A DNA stretch of 5,520 nucleotides from Oscillospiraceae bacterium (GCA_017544185.1 JAFYEQ010000215.1:1-5520), one strand, 5' to 3'; positions 1-5,307 are shown, counted from the stretch's first letter. Made by a program: numbers and translations. The notes: a model not told the origin generated them from the letters alone.

Positions 1-132
1 CTGCTTGCTCATATTGTACGCATTGCAGTAGCAGGGATAAAAAGGCGACCCGTCGGTGAACGCCCGATAGTCGAAAAACTCCAGATAGTCATCTGTGAGC
101 TCCGGTGTAAGTGCTCTTATCGTGATATCCAT
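1..132 (-). CDS. GNAT-like N-acetyltransferase, N-terminal part only
   Basis: This reading frame starts at an ATG at 132-130 and stays open to the left edge, so only the first 44 residues are visible. The protein begins MDITIRALTPEL and continues with a stretch rich in aromatic residues and cysteine (DYLEFFDYRAF, then DGSPFYPCYCNAYNMS). I associate this opening with a clostridial group of GNAT acetyltransferases, which transfer an acetyl group from acetyl-CoA to an amine. The acetyl-CoA binding motif would lie outside the window, so the family call rests on the N-terminus alone and the substrate is unknown. The start is well supported: a GGAGGAG ribosome binding site (142-136) sits 3 nt upstream of the ATG. 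The gene diverges from the T-box operon and has its own promoter at 270-298. Confidence 0.72.
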   Translation of the reverse strand, partial: MDITIRALTPELTDDYLEFFDYRAFTDGSPFYPCYCNAYNMSKQ

Positions 133-190
133 ATGCTCCTCCGTAGTGGTGAGTATCCGTAGAAAGTAGAAAGATGACAGATCAGCAGCG

Positions 191-210
191 GCGGGTGTAA
201 AGTTTCCCGC
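191..210 (-). other. GC-rich hairpin in the leader of the leftward GNAT gene
   Basis: GCGGG at 191-195 and CCCGC at 206-210 form a perfect 5-bp stem with a 10-nt loop, within an unusually GC-rich part of the roughly 130-nt leader. There is no U-tract next to it, so it does not look like an intrinsic terminator. I could not match the leader to a riboswitch class I know. It may be only a stabilising structure. Confidence 0.4.
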
Positions 211-269
211 AGTATGCCACCTCGCCCCGCAAGTCCGTGTCATTATGATCTGAGATCAACGTTCCCTTT

Positions 270-298
270 ATTATAGCATAGTACCTCCAAAAATGCAA
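270..298 (-). promoter_or_regulatory. Sigma-A promoter of the leftward GNAT gene
   Basis: Read on the minus strand, TTGCAT (298-293) and a perfect TATAAT (275-270) are separated by exactly 17 bp, and a TGC just before the -10 box makes an extended -10. Transcription would start near 263, giving an untranslated leader of about 130 nt before the ATG at 132. This is sequence-based; no start site has been measured. Confidence 0.75.
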
Positions 299-329
299 TG
301 GGTCAAAGAACGATCGGCGGACACGAGGG

Positions 330-361
330 CTCCGTAGGAGACCCATTGGTCCCCTACGGGG
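330..361. repeat. REP-like long hairpin
   Basis: Positions 330-343 pair with 348-361 over 14 positions with one G-T wobble and one A-C mismatch, leaving a CATT tetraloop (344-347). The core CCGTAGG / CCTACGG is perfect. The element stands alone between divergent genes, has no U-tract and encodes nothing. Its form, a compact GC-rich palindrome in intergenic DNA, suits a repetitive extragenic palindrome, but copy number cannot be judged from one window. Confidence 0.55.
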
Positions 362-391
362 AAGATCTGTTCAGGATCGTCGTCTCCGTTA

Positions 392-419
392 TCTCAACTC
401 CTAACTCTCAACGTTCAAC
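392..419. repeat. Degenerate 7-nt tandem repeat (TCTCAAC-type)
   Basis: Four consecutive heptamers are visible: TCTCAAC (392-398), TCCTAAC (399-405), TCTCAAC (406-412) and GTTCAAC (413-419). All end in AAC, and a more degraded stretch follows to about 433. The strand is heavily pyrimidine-biased. No gene overlaps convincingly. This looks like a short decaying tandem array between the two palindromic elements. Confidence 0.55.
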
Positions 420-453
420 TCTCCCTCGCAACTGCGTGATACTATTTCTTCCT

Positions 454-526
454 CTATGTATAGACGATCTCTCCGCCTGAAAACCGTATACGATGGTTTT
501 CAGCCGCATTTCTCGTCTATACATAG
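454..526. repeat. 73-bp near-palindrome with two perfect stem blocks
   Basis: The outer arms 454-467 and 513-526 are perfect 14-bp inverted copies (CTATGTATAGACGA and its complement). The inner arms 477-485 and 495-503 are perfect 9-bp copies (CTGAAAACC / GGTTTTCAG) around a 9-nt loop. The two 9-nt segments between the blocks (468-476 and 504-512) are equal in length but mostly do not pair, giving a symmetric internal loop. Neither flank has a U-tract, so a simple terminator is unlikely. It could be a MITE-like remnant, a structured RNA or a protein-binding palindrome. Confidence 0.7.
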
Positions 527-582
527 GTCAGAAAGTAGTATGAGCAGTTGCATCCCTTTATTGATGGGCATGACAAACAAAC

Positions 583-601
583 GCATCATCGCACATGATG
601 C
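583..601. other. Perfect 7-bp inverted repeat upstream of the T-box promoter
   Basis: GCATCAT (583-589) and ATGATGC (595-601) flank a 5-nt spacer and end about 50 bp before the -35 box of the T-box operon. The position would suit an operator or activator site, but no known regulator's consensus was recognised. Confidence 0.35.
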
Positions 602-649
602 CGTATTTGTCGATGTTATCCGATCTTTGCGGTATGTCCCGTTTCCCTC

Positions 650-678
650 TTGACAAACGGCGGGAAATATGCTAACAT
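650..678 (+). promoter_or_regulatory. Promoter of the T-box / tyrS / pheA operon
   Basis: A perfect -35 TTGACA (650-655) is followed after exactly 17 bp by TAACAT (673-678), with a TGC extension in front of the -10. The start would fall near 685, right before the T-box Stem I sequence, and that placement independently supports the call. Confidence 0.85.
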
Positions 679-868
679 ACAGTAAAGCGATGACGGAGCA
701 AAAGCCGGAGACATACCATGCACAGAGAAGCGGCGGAGGGTGCGAGCCGCAGATGGGACTTCGGACATACACTTCACGAGCTGCCCGCAGGAAATGGCGG
801 GACGTACCGGACACGACACGTCCGCAATGAGGCAGGACGCAGAGCACATCGTGCGGCGTTTTGTGAAG

Positions 869-900
869 CCAAGGTGGTACAGCGGCAAGTTCGCCCTTGG
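869..900 (+). promoter_or_regulatory. T-box antiterminator helix
   Basis: CCAAGG (869-874) pairs with CCTTGG (895-900), and GCG (882-884) with CGC (892-894), enclosing the 7-nt tRNA-binding bulge TGGTACA (875-881). The right strand (895-900) is shared with the terminator stem, so the two structures exclude each other, as the T-box mechanism requires. Uncharged tRNA would stabilise this form and allow transcription into the genes. Confidence 0.88.
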
Positions 901-934
901 CAGTCTGTGTATGCAGGCTGCCTGGGCGTTTTTT
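893..934 (+). terminator. Intrinsic terminator of the T-box leader
   Basis: GCCC (893-896) pairs with GGGC (924-927) and GGCAG (899-903) with CTGCC (918-922). CTG (905-907) and CAG (914-916) extend the stem inward. A run of six T follows at 929-934. The stem consumes the 3' strand of the antiterminator, so this is the default OFF structure when tRNA-Tyr is charged. Confidence 0.92.
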
Positions 935-960
935 ATTATCATAAAAAGGATGTGATGACG

Positions 961-1428
961 ATGCATGTAAGGGTCGCAGGCAGAGATGACCTGACCAAGG
1001 TCAACGAGCTGCGCAGACAAGTGAACGATGTCCATACGGCAGGAGAGCCGGGGATATTCAAGCAGGGCTTCGGGGAGGATCTGAGGGCCTATATCTATAA
1101 GATCTACGACGATCCCGCCAAGAGCATCATCGTCGCAGAGGACGAGGGAGAGATATGCGGCTTTGCCGTACTGCTCCGCTTCAACAAGCCCGAGAGCCCG
1201 TACAGCCGTGAGCGGCGCTATCTCAACGTGGAGGAGTTCGGCGTTGATGAGGCTCACCGCAGGAAGGGCGTAGGCAGGGAGCTGATGCGGTACATCCGTG
1301 ACACTGCCAAGGCAGAGGGATTTGACCGCGTCGAGCTGGACATGTGGGAGTTCAACCAGGGAGCGCTGGCGTTCTACGAGGACATGGGCTTCACGACATA
1401 TCGAAGATATATGAAGATGGATGTGTGA
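961..1428 (+). CDS. GNAT family N-acetyltransferase, first gene of the T-box operon
   Basis: The 155-residue product is a single-domain GNAT acetyltransferase, which moves an acetyl group from acetyl-CoA to an amine on a small molecule or protein. The acetyl-CoA pyrophosphate-binding motif is visible as R100-R-K-G-V-G105 after the strand VEEFGVDEAH. The C-terminal part W129-EFNQGALAFYEDMGF has the usual N, A, FY and GF residues of the family. The opening VRVAGRDDLTKV is a normal first strand and helix. I chose ATG 961, 10 nt after AAGGA (946-950). An in-frame ATG at 955 is possible and would add only two residues. Extending further upstream would translate the T-box and is wrong. The gene lies 26 nt past the T-box terminator's T run and 32 nt before the next gene. 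The substrate cannot be told. Tyrosine-responsive control of an acetyltransferase is the odd feature. Confidence 0.9.
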   Translation: MHVRVAGRDDLTKVNELRRQVNDVHTAGEPGIFKQGFGEDLRAYIYKIYDDPAKSIIVAEDEGEICGFAVLLRFNKPESPYSRERRYLNVEEFGVDEAHRRKGVGRELMRYIRDTAKAEGFDRVELDMWEFNQGALAFYEDMGFTTYRRYMKMDV

Positions 1429-1460
1429 TCCGCGAATAGTTGAGATACAGGAGAGCGGCT

Positions 1461-2396
1461 ATGAAAAAAGGGCTCTTGGATATCGTGAGCGACAAGCTGG
1501 CTGATGCGATCTGGAACGGTCTGCATATGGACGATAAGGTGAACGACCCGAACTTCAAAGGAAAGCTGGGCGAGGATCTCACGGGCTTGGCTCTGCAGAT
1601 ATCCAAACTGTTGGGCATAAAGGGCAGGATACTGAAGGACCTGTATCTGCCTACAGACGACGGAGAAACGACAGAGATCGACCTGCTGTTCATAACAGAT
1701 ATGGGGCTGCTGGTGATAGAGAGCAAGAACTACTCGGGCTGGATCTTCGGCAATGAGAAGGACAGATACTGGACGGCTTCGCTCCCCAACGGTGTGAAGA
1801 ACAGGTTTTTCAGCCCCGTACTGCAAAACAAGGGACATATCTCAGCTCTTCGTGCTCTGCTCGCGGAAGATATACCGATATGGTCCGTGATAGTCTTCTC
1901 GCACAGATGCGAGCTAAAGAAGATCACTGTCACATCCGATGATCTGTATGTCGTGAAGCGTGACGATATTCTGACTGTCATCGGCGACATCAAGAAGAAA
2001 GGCACCCGCGGCAGACTGGATAAACAAAATATAGATGATATATACAGTGCTCTGTCCGTATATGCCGATGCAGATGATGCCACGAAGCAAAGGCACATCG
2101 AAAGGATAGAGACCAAGTACGGCACGGACAAAAAAGCGGCGACACAGGAAGAGACCATGCCCGATATACAGCCCGAACTGCCTAAAGAAGACGATATCCT
2201 CATACCTACAAAAGAAACGGGCGATATCACATCTCAAGACATGATCTGCCCCAGATGCGGCAGCACGCTCGTGCTCAGGACAGCTAAACGCGGAGAGAAT
2301 GTGGGGAAGCAGTTCTACGGCTGTTCCGCTTTCCCAAGATGCAGATATACGAAGACGGATATGACTGACACATATGCCGCTCACGGCGACTCCTGA
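1461..2396 (+). CDS. NERD (nuclease-related) domain protein with C-terminal topoisomerase-type zinc finger
   Basis: This 311-residue protein has a NERD domain, a restriction-endonuclease-like fold thought to act on nucleic acid. The conserved residues are visible: K35-L-G-E38, T71-E72-I-D74-L-L-F, and the E-x-K signature E87-S-K89 followed by NYSGWIFG. The active-site set therefore looks intact. A variable linker rich in acidic residues (about 210-255) leads to a four-cysteine zinc finger: C263-PR-C266-G, then C288-SAFPR-C294-RYTK. This is the type found at the C-terminus of topoisomerase I and probably binds DNA. I chose ATG 1461 because AGGAG (1449-1453) lies 7 nt upstream; the ATG at 1440 has no such site. 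There is no signal peptide, so it should be cytoplasmic. NERD proteins are poorly characterised, and neither substrate nor biological role can be read from the sequence. The family call is firm and nuclease activity is an inference. Confidence 0.9.
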   Translation: MKKGLLDIVSDKLADAIWNGLHMDDKVNDPNFKGKLGEDLTGLALQISKLLGIKGRILKDLYLPTDDGETTEIDLLFITDMGLLVIESKNYSGWIFGNEKDRYWTASLPNGVKNRFFSPVLQNKGHISALRALLAEDIPIWSVIVFSHRCELKKITVTSDDLYVVKRDDILTVIGDIKKKGTRGRLDKQNIDDIYSALSVYADADDATKQRHIERIETKYGTDKKAATQEETMPDIQPELPKEDDILIPTKETGDITSQDMICPRCGSTLVLRTAKRGENVGKQFYGCSAFPRCRYTKTDMTDTYAAHGDS

Positions 2397-2460
2397 CTAT
2401 CCGCCGATCCGATAACGATAAGATAATGTAAACATATCATTCATGATAATGGAGGTAAAT

Positions 2461-3675
2461 ATGACACTTTACGAAGAACTGAAAAGAAGAGGGCTCATCG
2501 CACAGGTGACCAATGAGGAAGAGATAAGCAAGATGATCAACGAGGGCAAGGCCGTATTCTACATCGGCTTCGACCCCACAGCTGACAGCCTGCATGTAGG
2601 CCACTTCATGGCGCTGTGCCTGATGAAGAGGCTGCAGATGGCCGGCAACCGTCCCATCGCGCTCCTGGGCGGCGGCACTGGCCTGATCGGCGACCCCACG
2701 GGCAAGACCGATCTGCGCAAGATGCTGACCCCCGAGACCATACAACACAACGTGGACTGCTTCAAGAAGCAGATGAGCAAGTTCATCGAGTTCGGCGAGG
2801 GCAAGGCCATGATGGTCAACAACGCAGACTGGCTCCTGTCCCTGAACTACATAGACGTGCTGCGTGAGGTGGGCGCATGCTTCTCCGTGAACAAGATGCT
2901 CTCATTCGAGTGCTACAAGCAGAGATGGGAGAGAGGTCTCACCTTCCTGGAGTTCAACTACATGATCATGCAGTCCTACGACTTCTACATGCTGTTCCAG
3001 AAGTACGGCTGCAATATGCAGTTCGGCGGCGACGACCAGTGGGCAAATATGCTGGGCGGCACAGAGCTCATACGCAAGAAGCTGGGCAAGGACGCTCACG
3101 CCATGACCATAACTCTCCTCACCAACTCCGAGGGCAAGAAGATGGGCAAGACCGAGAAGGGCGCTGTATGGCTCGATCCTGAGAAGACCGCTCCCTACGA
3201 GTTCTTCCAGTACTGGCGCAACATAGGCGATGCCGACGTTATCAAGTGCCTCAAGCTCCTGACCTTCATACCCATCGAGGAGATCGAGGAGATGGAGCGC
3301 ACTCTGGAGGGCGCTGCTCTCAACTCCGCTAAGGAGCGTCTGGCATACGAGCTGACTACCCTCATACATGGCAAGGAAGAGGCTGATAAGTGCCTGCAGG
3401 CTGCTCACGCTCTCTTCGGCGGCAGCGGAGCATCCGAGGATATGCCTACCACAGAGATACCCGCAGCCGAGATAGGCGAGGGGATCAATATCCTCGACCT
3501 GCTGGTAAGATGCTCTCTCGCTCCCTCCAAGTCCGAGGCGAGAAGGCTCGTTACACAGGGCGGCATAGCAGTAGACGACAACAAGGTCACCAACTCCTCC
3601 GCCCTTGTGCCCATCAGCGACAGCATCATCATCAAGAAGGGCAAGAAGGTATACCACAAGGTGAGCGTACAGTGA
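2461..3675 (+). CDS. tyrS: Tyrosyl-tRNA synthetase
   Basis: The enzyme joins tyrosine to tRNA-Tyr using ATP in the cytoplasm. The 404-residue length is normal for the bacterial class I enzyme. The HIGH motif reads H45-V-G-H48 after Y34-I-G-F-D38-P. The glycine-rich [13 protein letters not shown] loop follows. The tyrosine-binding set Y167, Q171 and D174 matches Y169/Q173/D176 of the Geobacillus enzyme. The KMSKS loop is K227-M-G-K-T231. The C-terminal S4 RNA-binding domain covers about 342-404 ([19 protein letters not shown]). ATG 2461 is chosen over the upstream in-frame ATGs because GGAGGT (2451-2456) lies 4 nt before it, and the protein then starts with the usual [11 protein letters not shown]. 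The gene sits in the middle of the operon, 64 nt after the NERD gene. Control by a UAC T-box upstream matches standard autoregulation of tyrS by uncharged tRNA-Tyr. Confidence 0.98.
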   Translation: MTLYEELKRRGLIAQVTNEEEISKMINEGKAVFYIGFDPTADSLHVGHFMALCLMKRLQMAGNRPIALLGGGTGLIGDPTGKTDLRKMLTPETIQHNVDCFKKQMSKFIEFGEGKAMMVNNADWLLSLNYIDVLREVGACFSVNKMLSFECYKQRWERGLTFLEFNYMIMQSYDFYMLFQKYGCNMQFGGDDQWANMLGGTELIRKKLGKDAHAMTITLLTNSEGKKMGKTEKGAVWLDPEKTAPYEFFQYWRNIGDADVIKCLKLLTFIPIEEIEEMERTLEGAALNSAKERLAYELTTLIHGKEEADKCLQAAHALFGGSGASEDMPTTEIPAAEIGEGINILDLLVRCSLAPSKSEARRLVTQGGIAVDDNKVTNSSALVPISDSIIIKKGKKVYHKVSVQ

Positions 3676-3705
3676 TCTGTACCGCGGATACACCGACCGT
3701 ACAGA
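3676..3705 (+). other. Hairpin between tyrS and pheA, next to the pheA ribosome binding site
   Basis: Immediately after the tyrS stop codon, TCTGTAC (3676-3682) and GTACAGA (3699-3705) form a perfect 7-bp stem, with an inner CGG/CCG stem (3685-3687 / 3693-3695). The pheA ribosome binding site AAGGA (3706-3710) follows directly. There is no U-tract, so it is not a terminator. It may affect mRNA stability or pheA translation. Confidence 0.45.
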
Positions 3706-3715
3706 AAGGATCGTC

Positions 3716-4837
3716 ATGGAGCTGGACAGCTTAAGGAACGAGATAAACGACATAGACATGCAGATACTGTCCCTCTTCGAACGGAGGATGGATATCTGCC
3801 GCGACATAGCGCAGTACAAGAAGCAGAACGGGCTGCCGGTATACCAGAACGGACGGGAGACGGAGATCATCAACCGTGTGAGGATCAACTCCCCGTCCTG
3901 GCTCTCCGACGCGTCTCCCGTGCTCTTCTCGAGCCTGATGGACATAAGCAAGTGCCTTCAGGCGGAGGTGCTGACACAGGGGAAGATGTACCCCGTGCCC
4001 AAGGTGTTCGACCCGCAGGCCGCTCAGGTCATAGCGTGTCAGGGCACATCCGGGGCATATTCCGAGCAGGCCTGCATAAAGCAGTTCGGACGGGACAAGT
4101 CCATACGCTTCATGACCACCTTCGAAGACGTGGTGGGCCTTGTGGAGCAGGATCTGGCCGACTACGGCATACTCCCTCTGGAGAACTCCACGGTGGGCAC
4201 CATAGAGGAGACCTACTCTCTCCTGGCCCGTCACGAGCTGTACATCAACAGCGTGATACGCATAGAAGTGACACATTGCCTGGCAGCAAAGCCCGGTACA
4301 TCTATAGACGGCATATCCAAGGTGTATTCCAAAAAGGAAGCTCTGGCTCAGTGCTCCAAGTACATCAAGGCACATTCACTGGTGCCCATGGAATACGCCA
4401 ACACCGCACTGGCAGCGGAGATGGTCGCTTCCTCGGAGGACATGTCCATCGCCTGCATATGCTCCCGCGAATGCGCGGAGTCTCTGGGGCTCACGATACT
4501 CGATGACCGCACCGCCAACGCATACCCCAACTTCACCCGGTTCATATGCTTCTCCAAGCAGTTCGCGTCGCCGTCGGATGCGGATACCATCGCGGTGTCC
4601 TTCACCACGCCCCATACCCCCGGCGGGCTCTACCGCACTCTTACCAAGTTCGCGGTGAACGGGCTGAATCTGACGAAGATAGTATCCATGCCCATCGCGG
4701 GCAAGGACTTTGACGTGCAGTTCTTCCTCGACTTCGCGGGCAGCTACTCCAACCGCAAGGTGGTCACCATGCTCGACGACCTGAGCCAGTCCATGGGATA
4801 TTTCAGGTTCCTTGACAACTTCAGCGAGATAGGATAG
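3716..4837 (+). CDS. pheA: Bifunctional chorismate mutase / prephenate dehydratase
   Basis: The enzyme turns chorismate into prephenate and prephenate into phenylpyruvate, the route to phenylalanine. Its 373 residues are close to the 386 of E. coli PheA. The AroQ chorismate mutase domain (about 1-85) keeps R7, R24, K35, R47 and E48, which align at a constant offset of 4 with E. coli R11, R28, K39, R51 and E52. The dehydratase domain (about 105-285) shows C108-QGTSGAYSEQA, the P154-LENSTVGTIEET block and the catalytic T274-R275-F276. The ACT regulatory domain (about 291-373) carries GGLY (303-306) and VSMP (323-326) where the phenylalanine-binding motifs usually read GALV and ESRP; E and R of the second are replaced. 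ATG 3716 follows AAAGGA by 5 nt. The gene is 40 nt after tyrS, with no own promoter seen, so it should follow the tyrosine T-box. Confidence 0.96.
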   Translation: MELDSLRNEINDIDMQILSLFERRMDICRDIAQYKKQNGLPVYQNGRETEIINRVRINSPSWLSDASPVLFSSLMDISKCLQAEVLTQGKMYPVPKVFDPQAAQVIACQGTSGAYSEQACIKQFGRDKSIRFMTTFEDVVGLVEQDLADYGILPLENSTVGTIEETYSLLARHELYINSVIRIEVTHCLAAKPGTSIDGISKVYSKKEALAQCSKYIKAHSLVPMEYANTALAAEMVASSEDMSIACICSRECAESLGLTILDDRTANAYPNFTRFICFSKQFASPSDADTIAVSFTTPHTPGGLYRTLTKFAVNGLNLTKIVSMPIAGKDFDVQFFLDFAGSYSNRKVVTMLDDLSQSMGYFRFLDNFSEIG

Positions 4838-4856
4838 CCGAAAGGCCGAGAACAAG

Positions 4857-4882
4857 GATCCGTCCGTAGATACAGACGGATC
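4857..4882 (+). other. Perfect 8-bp hairpin downstream of pheA
   Basis: GATCCGTC (4857-4864) and GACGGATC (4875-4882) form an 8-bp stem with a 10-nt loop, just after a small GCC-GAAA-GGC tetraloop hairpin (4837-4846). No U-run follows (GCCATCG), so intrinsic termination looks weak and read-through into the next gene is likely. It may protect the operon mRNA's 3' portion or mark a processing site. Confidence 0.45.
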
Positions 4883-4906
4883 GCCATCGTTCCAAGAGGG
4901 ATGTAT

Positions 4907-5149
4907 ATGTTTTCGATAATACGCACCATATGCATAATAATGTATTCCACGAGCGCCCTGTTCTGCGTATACTCGGGTATACGCTACATAACCGTATACA
5001 TCAGGGACAGGGACGACACTGATACACGTCACAGGCACAGCAAGGCGTTTCTGCGGACACTGATCCTGTCGCTGCTGATCGGAGCGGTCATATTCATCAT
5101 GGATGTGTACTCGTATGCCAGCCAGCATCCCGAGCTCCTCGACAGCTAA
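4907..5149 (+). CDS. Small two-helix membrane protein of unknown function
   Basis: I do not recognise this 80-residue protein. It has two hydrophobic stretches, about residues 2-31 (FSIIRTICIIMYSTSALFCVY and on) and about 50-69 (LILSLLIGAVIFIMDVYSYA). They are joined by a very polar loop with many R, D and H residues (RDRDDTDTRHRHSKAFLR), which fits a small membrane protein with a cytoplasmic loop. The polar end PELLDS is short. ATG 4907 is chosen because AGAGGG (4895-4900) lies 6 nt upstream; the in-frame ATG at 4901 would directly abut that site. It lies 69 nt after pheA on the same strand with no own promoter seen, so it is probably the last gene of the operon. A real gene is likely given the good ribosome binding site and coherent membrane topology, but nothing links it to tyrosine metabolism. 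Confidence 0.72.
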   Translation: MFSIIRTICIIMYSTSALFCVYSGIRYITVYIRDRDDTDTRHRHSKAFLRTLILSLLIGAVIFIMDVYSYASQHPELLDS

Positions 5150-5174
5150 AGTTACATTTTAGAAAAACTTTTGA
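5148..5174 (+). terminator. Possible weak terminator after the small membrane protein gene
   Basis: AAAGTT (5148-5153) and AACTTT (5166-5171) could form a 6-bp A/T-rich stem ending in a short T run. It overlaps the stop codon and has little G+C, so it is a poor intrinsic terminator. It is listed because it is the only candidate end of the operon in this gap. Confidence 0.25.
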
Positions 5175-5182
5175 TATAACAC

Positions 5183-5211
5183 TTGACAGGAACATTTGGG
5201 CGTAGTATAAT
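5183..5211 (+). promoter_or_regulatory. Perfect-consensus promoter with no gene directly after it
   Basis: TTGACA (5183-5188) and TATAAT (5206-5211) are both exact consensus and separated by 17 bp. Transcription would begin near 5218. No credible coding region with a ribosome binding site follows before the second promoter at 5378. It therefore makes either a small RNA or a leader of about 280 nt for the gene at 5501. Confidence 0.88.
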
Positions 5212-5270
5212 TTATATATAATATCATCAGGATCGTATAGGCGATCACAGACAGGTGTTGTTCTCATTTT

Positions 5271-5307
5271 AACATATGCACAAATATTCATATGTTATTT
5301 GTGCATA
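5271..5307. repeat. 12-bp perfect inverted repeat with interleaved second pairing
   Basis: TATGCACAAATA (5275-5286) and TATTTGTGCATA (5296-5307) are exact inverted copies around a 9-nt spacer. A second inverted pair overlaps them: AACATATG (5271-5278) and CATATGTT (5289-5296). The two pairings are interleaved, so in RNA they compete or contribute to a pseudoknot; in DNA they form a dyad operator-like site. No U-tract follows. Confidence 0.75.

Larger units (their letters stand above)
685..935 (+). promoter_or_regulatory. T-box riboswitch, predicted tyrosine-specific (UAC specifier)
   Basis: This leader senses uncharged tRNA and controls termination ahead of the operon. Stem I can be folded by eye. 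A GATGA kink-turn-like motif (689-693) is followed by helix GGAG 695-698 / CTTC 772-775. Next come the specifier loop (699-704 and 765-771), helix CCGGAG 705-710 / CTTCGG 759-764, CCAT 716-719 / ATGG 753-756, and a distal stem GCGGC 730-734 / GCCGC 746-750 with a GGTGCGA-type loop. The codon in the specifier loop is TAC (768-770), followed by A, the usual arrangement, which gives tyrosine. A hairpin at 784-801, a stem at 800-823 and AATGAG (826-831) follow. The T-box proper is AAGGTGGTACAGCG (871-884). Its bulge TGGT(ACA) pairs with the ACCA end of a tRNA with A73, as tRNA-Tyr has. The last bulge base is A rather than the usual C. tyrS in the operon fits the assignment. Confidence 0.93.

Noticed and set aside
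159..173. Two tandem copies of GTAGAAA in the leftward leader
   Set aside because: Only two short copies, easily due to chance.
298..653. Small rightward reading frames in the intergenic region
   Set aside because: They run through the hairpins and heptamer repeat, have no ribosome binding site and give protein without family features.
773..775. TTC (phenylalanine) as T-box specifier, which would suit pheA
   Set aside because: In the hand fold TTC is paired in the helix 695-698 / 772-775, while TAC lies in the open loop followed by A. tyrS in the operon agrees with TAC.
718..960. In-frame N-terminal extension of the GNAT protein
   Set aside because: The frame is open by chance through the T-box leader. 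It would run through Stem I, the antiterminator and the terminator, and it has no ribosome binding site; the true start is at 961 (or 955).
500..1257. Leftward open frames opposite the T-box and GNAT gene
   Set aside because: They overlap a well-supported RNA and gene on the other strand and lack ribosome binding sites; they look like shadows.
2415..2460. Possible separate tyrS promoter in the 64-nt gap after the NERD gene
   Set aside because: A GATAAT-like -10 is present in an A/T-rich stretch, but no -35 box at proper spacing was found.
2902..3951. Long leftward frame opposite tyrS and pheA
   Set aside because: It is antisense to two certain genes, is rich in low-complexity L, E and V, and resembles no family.
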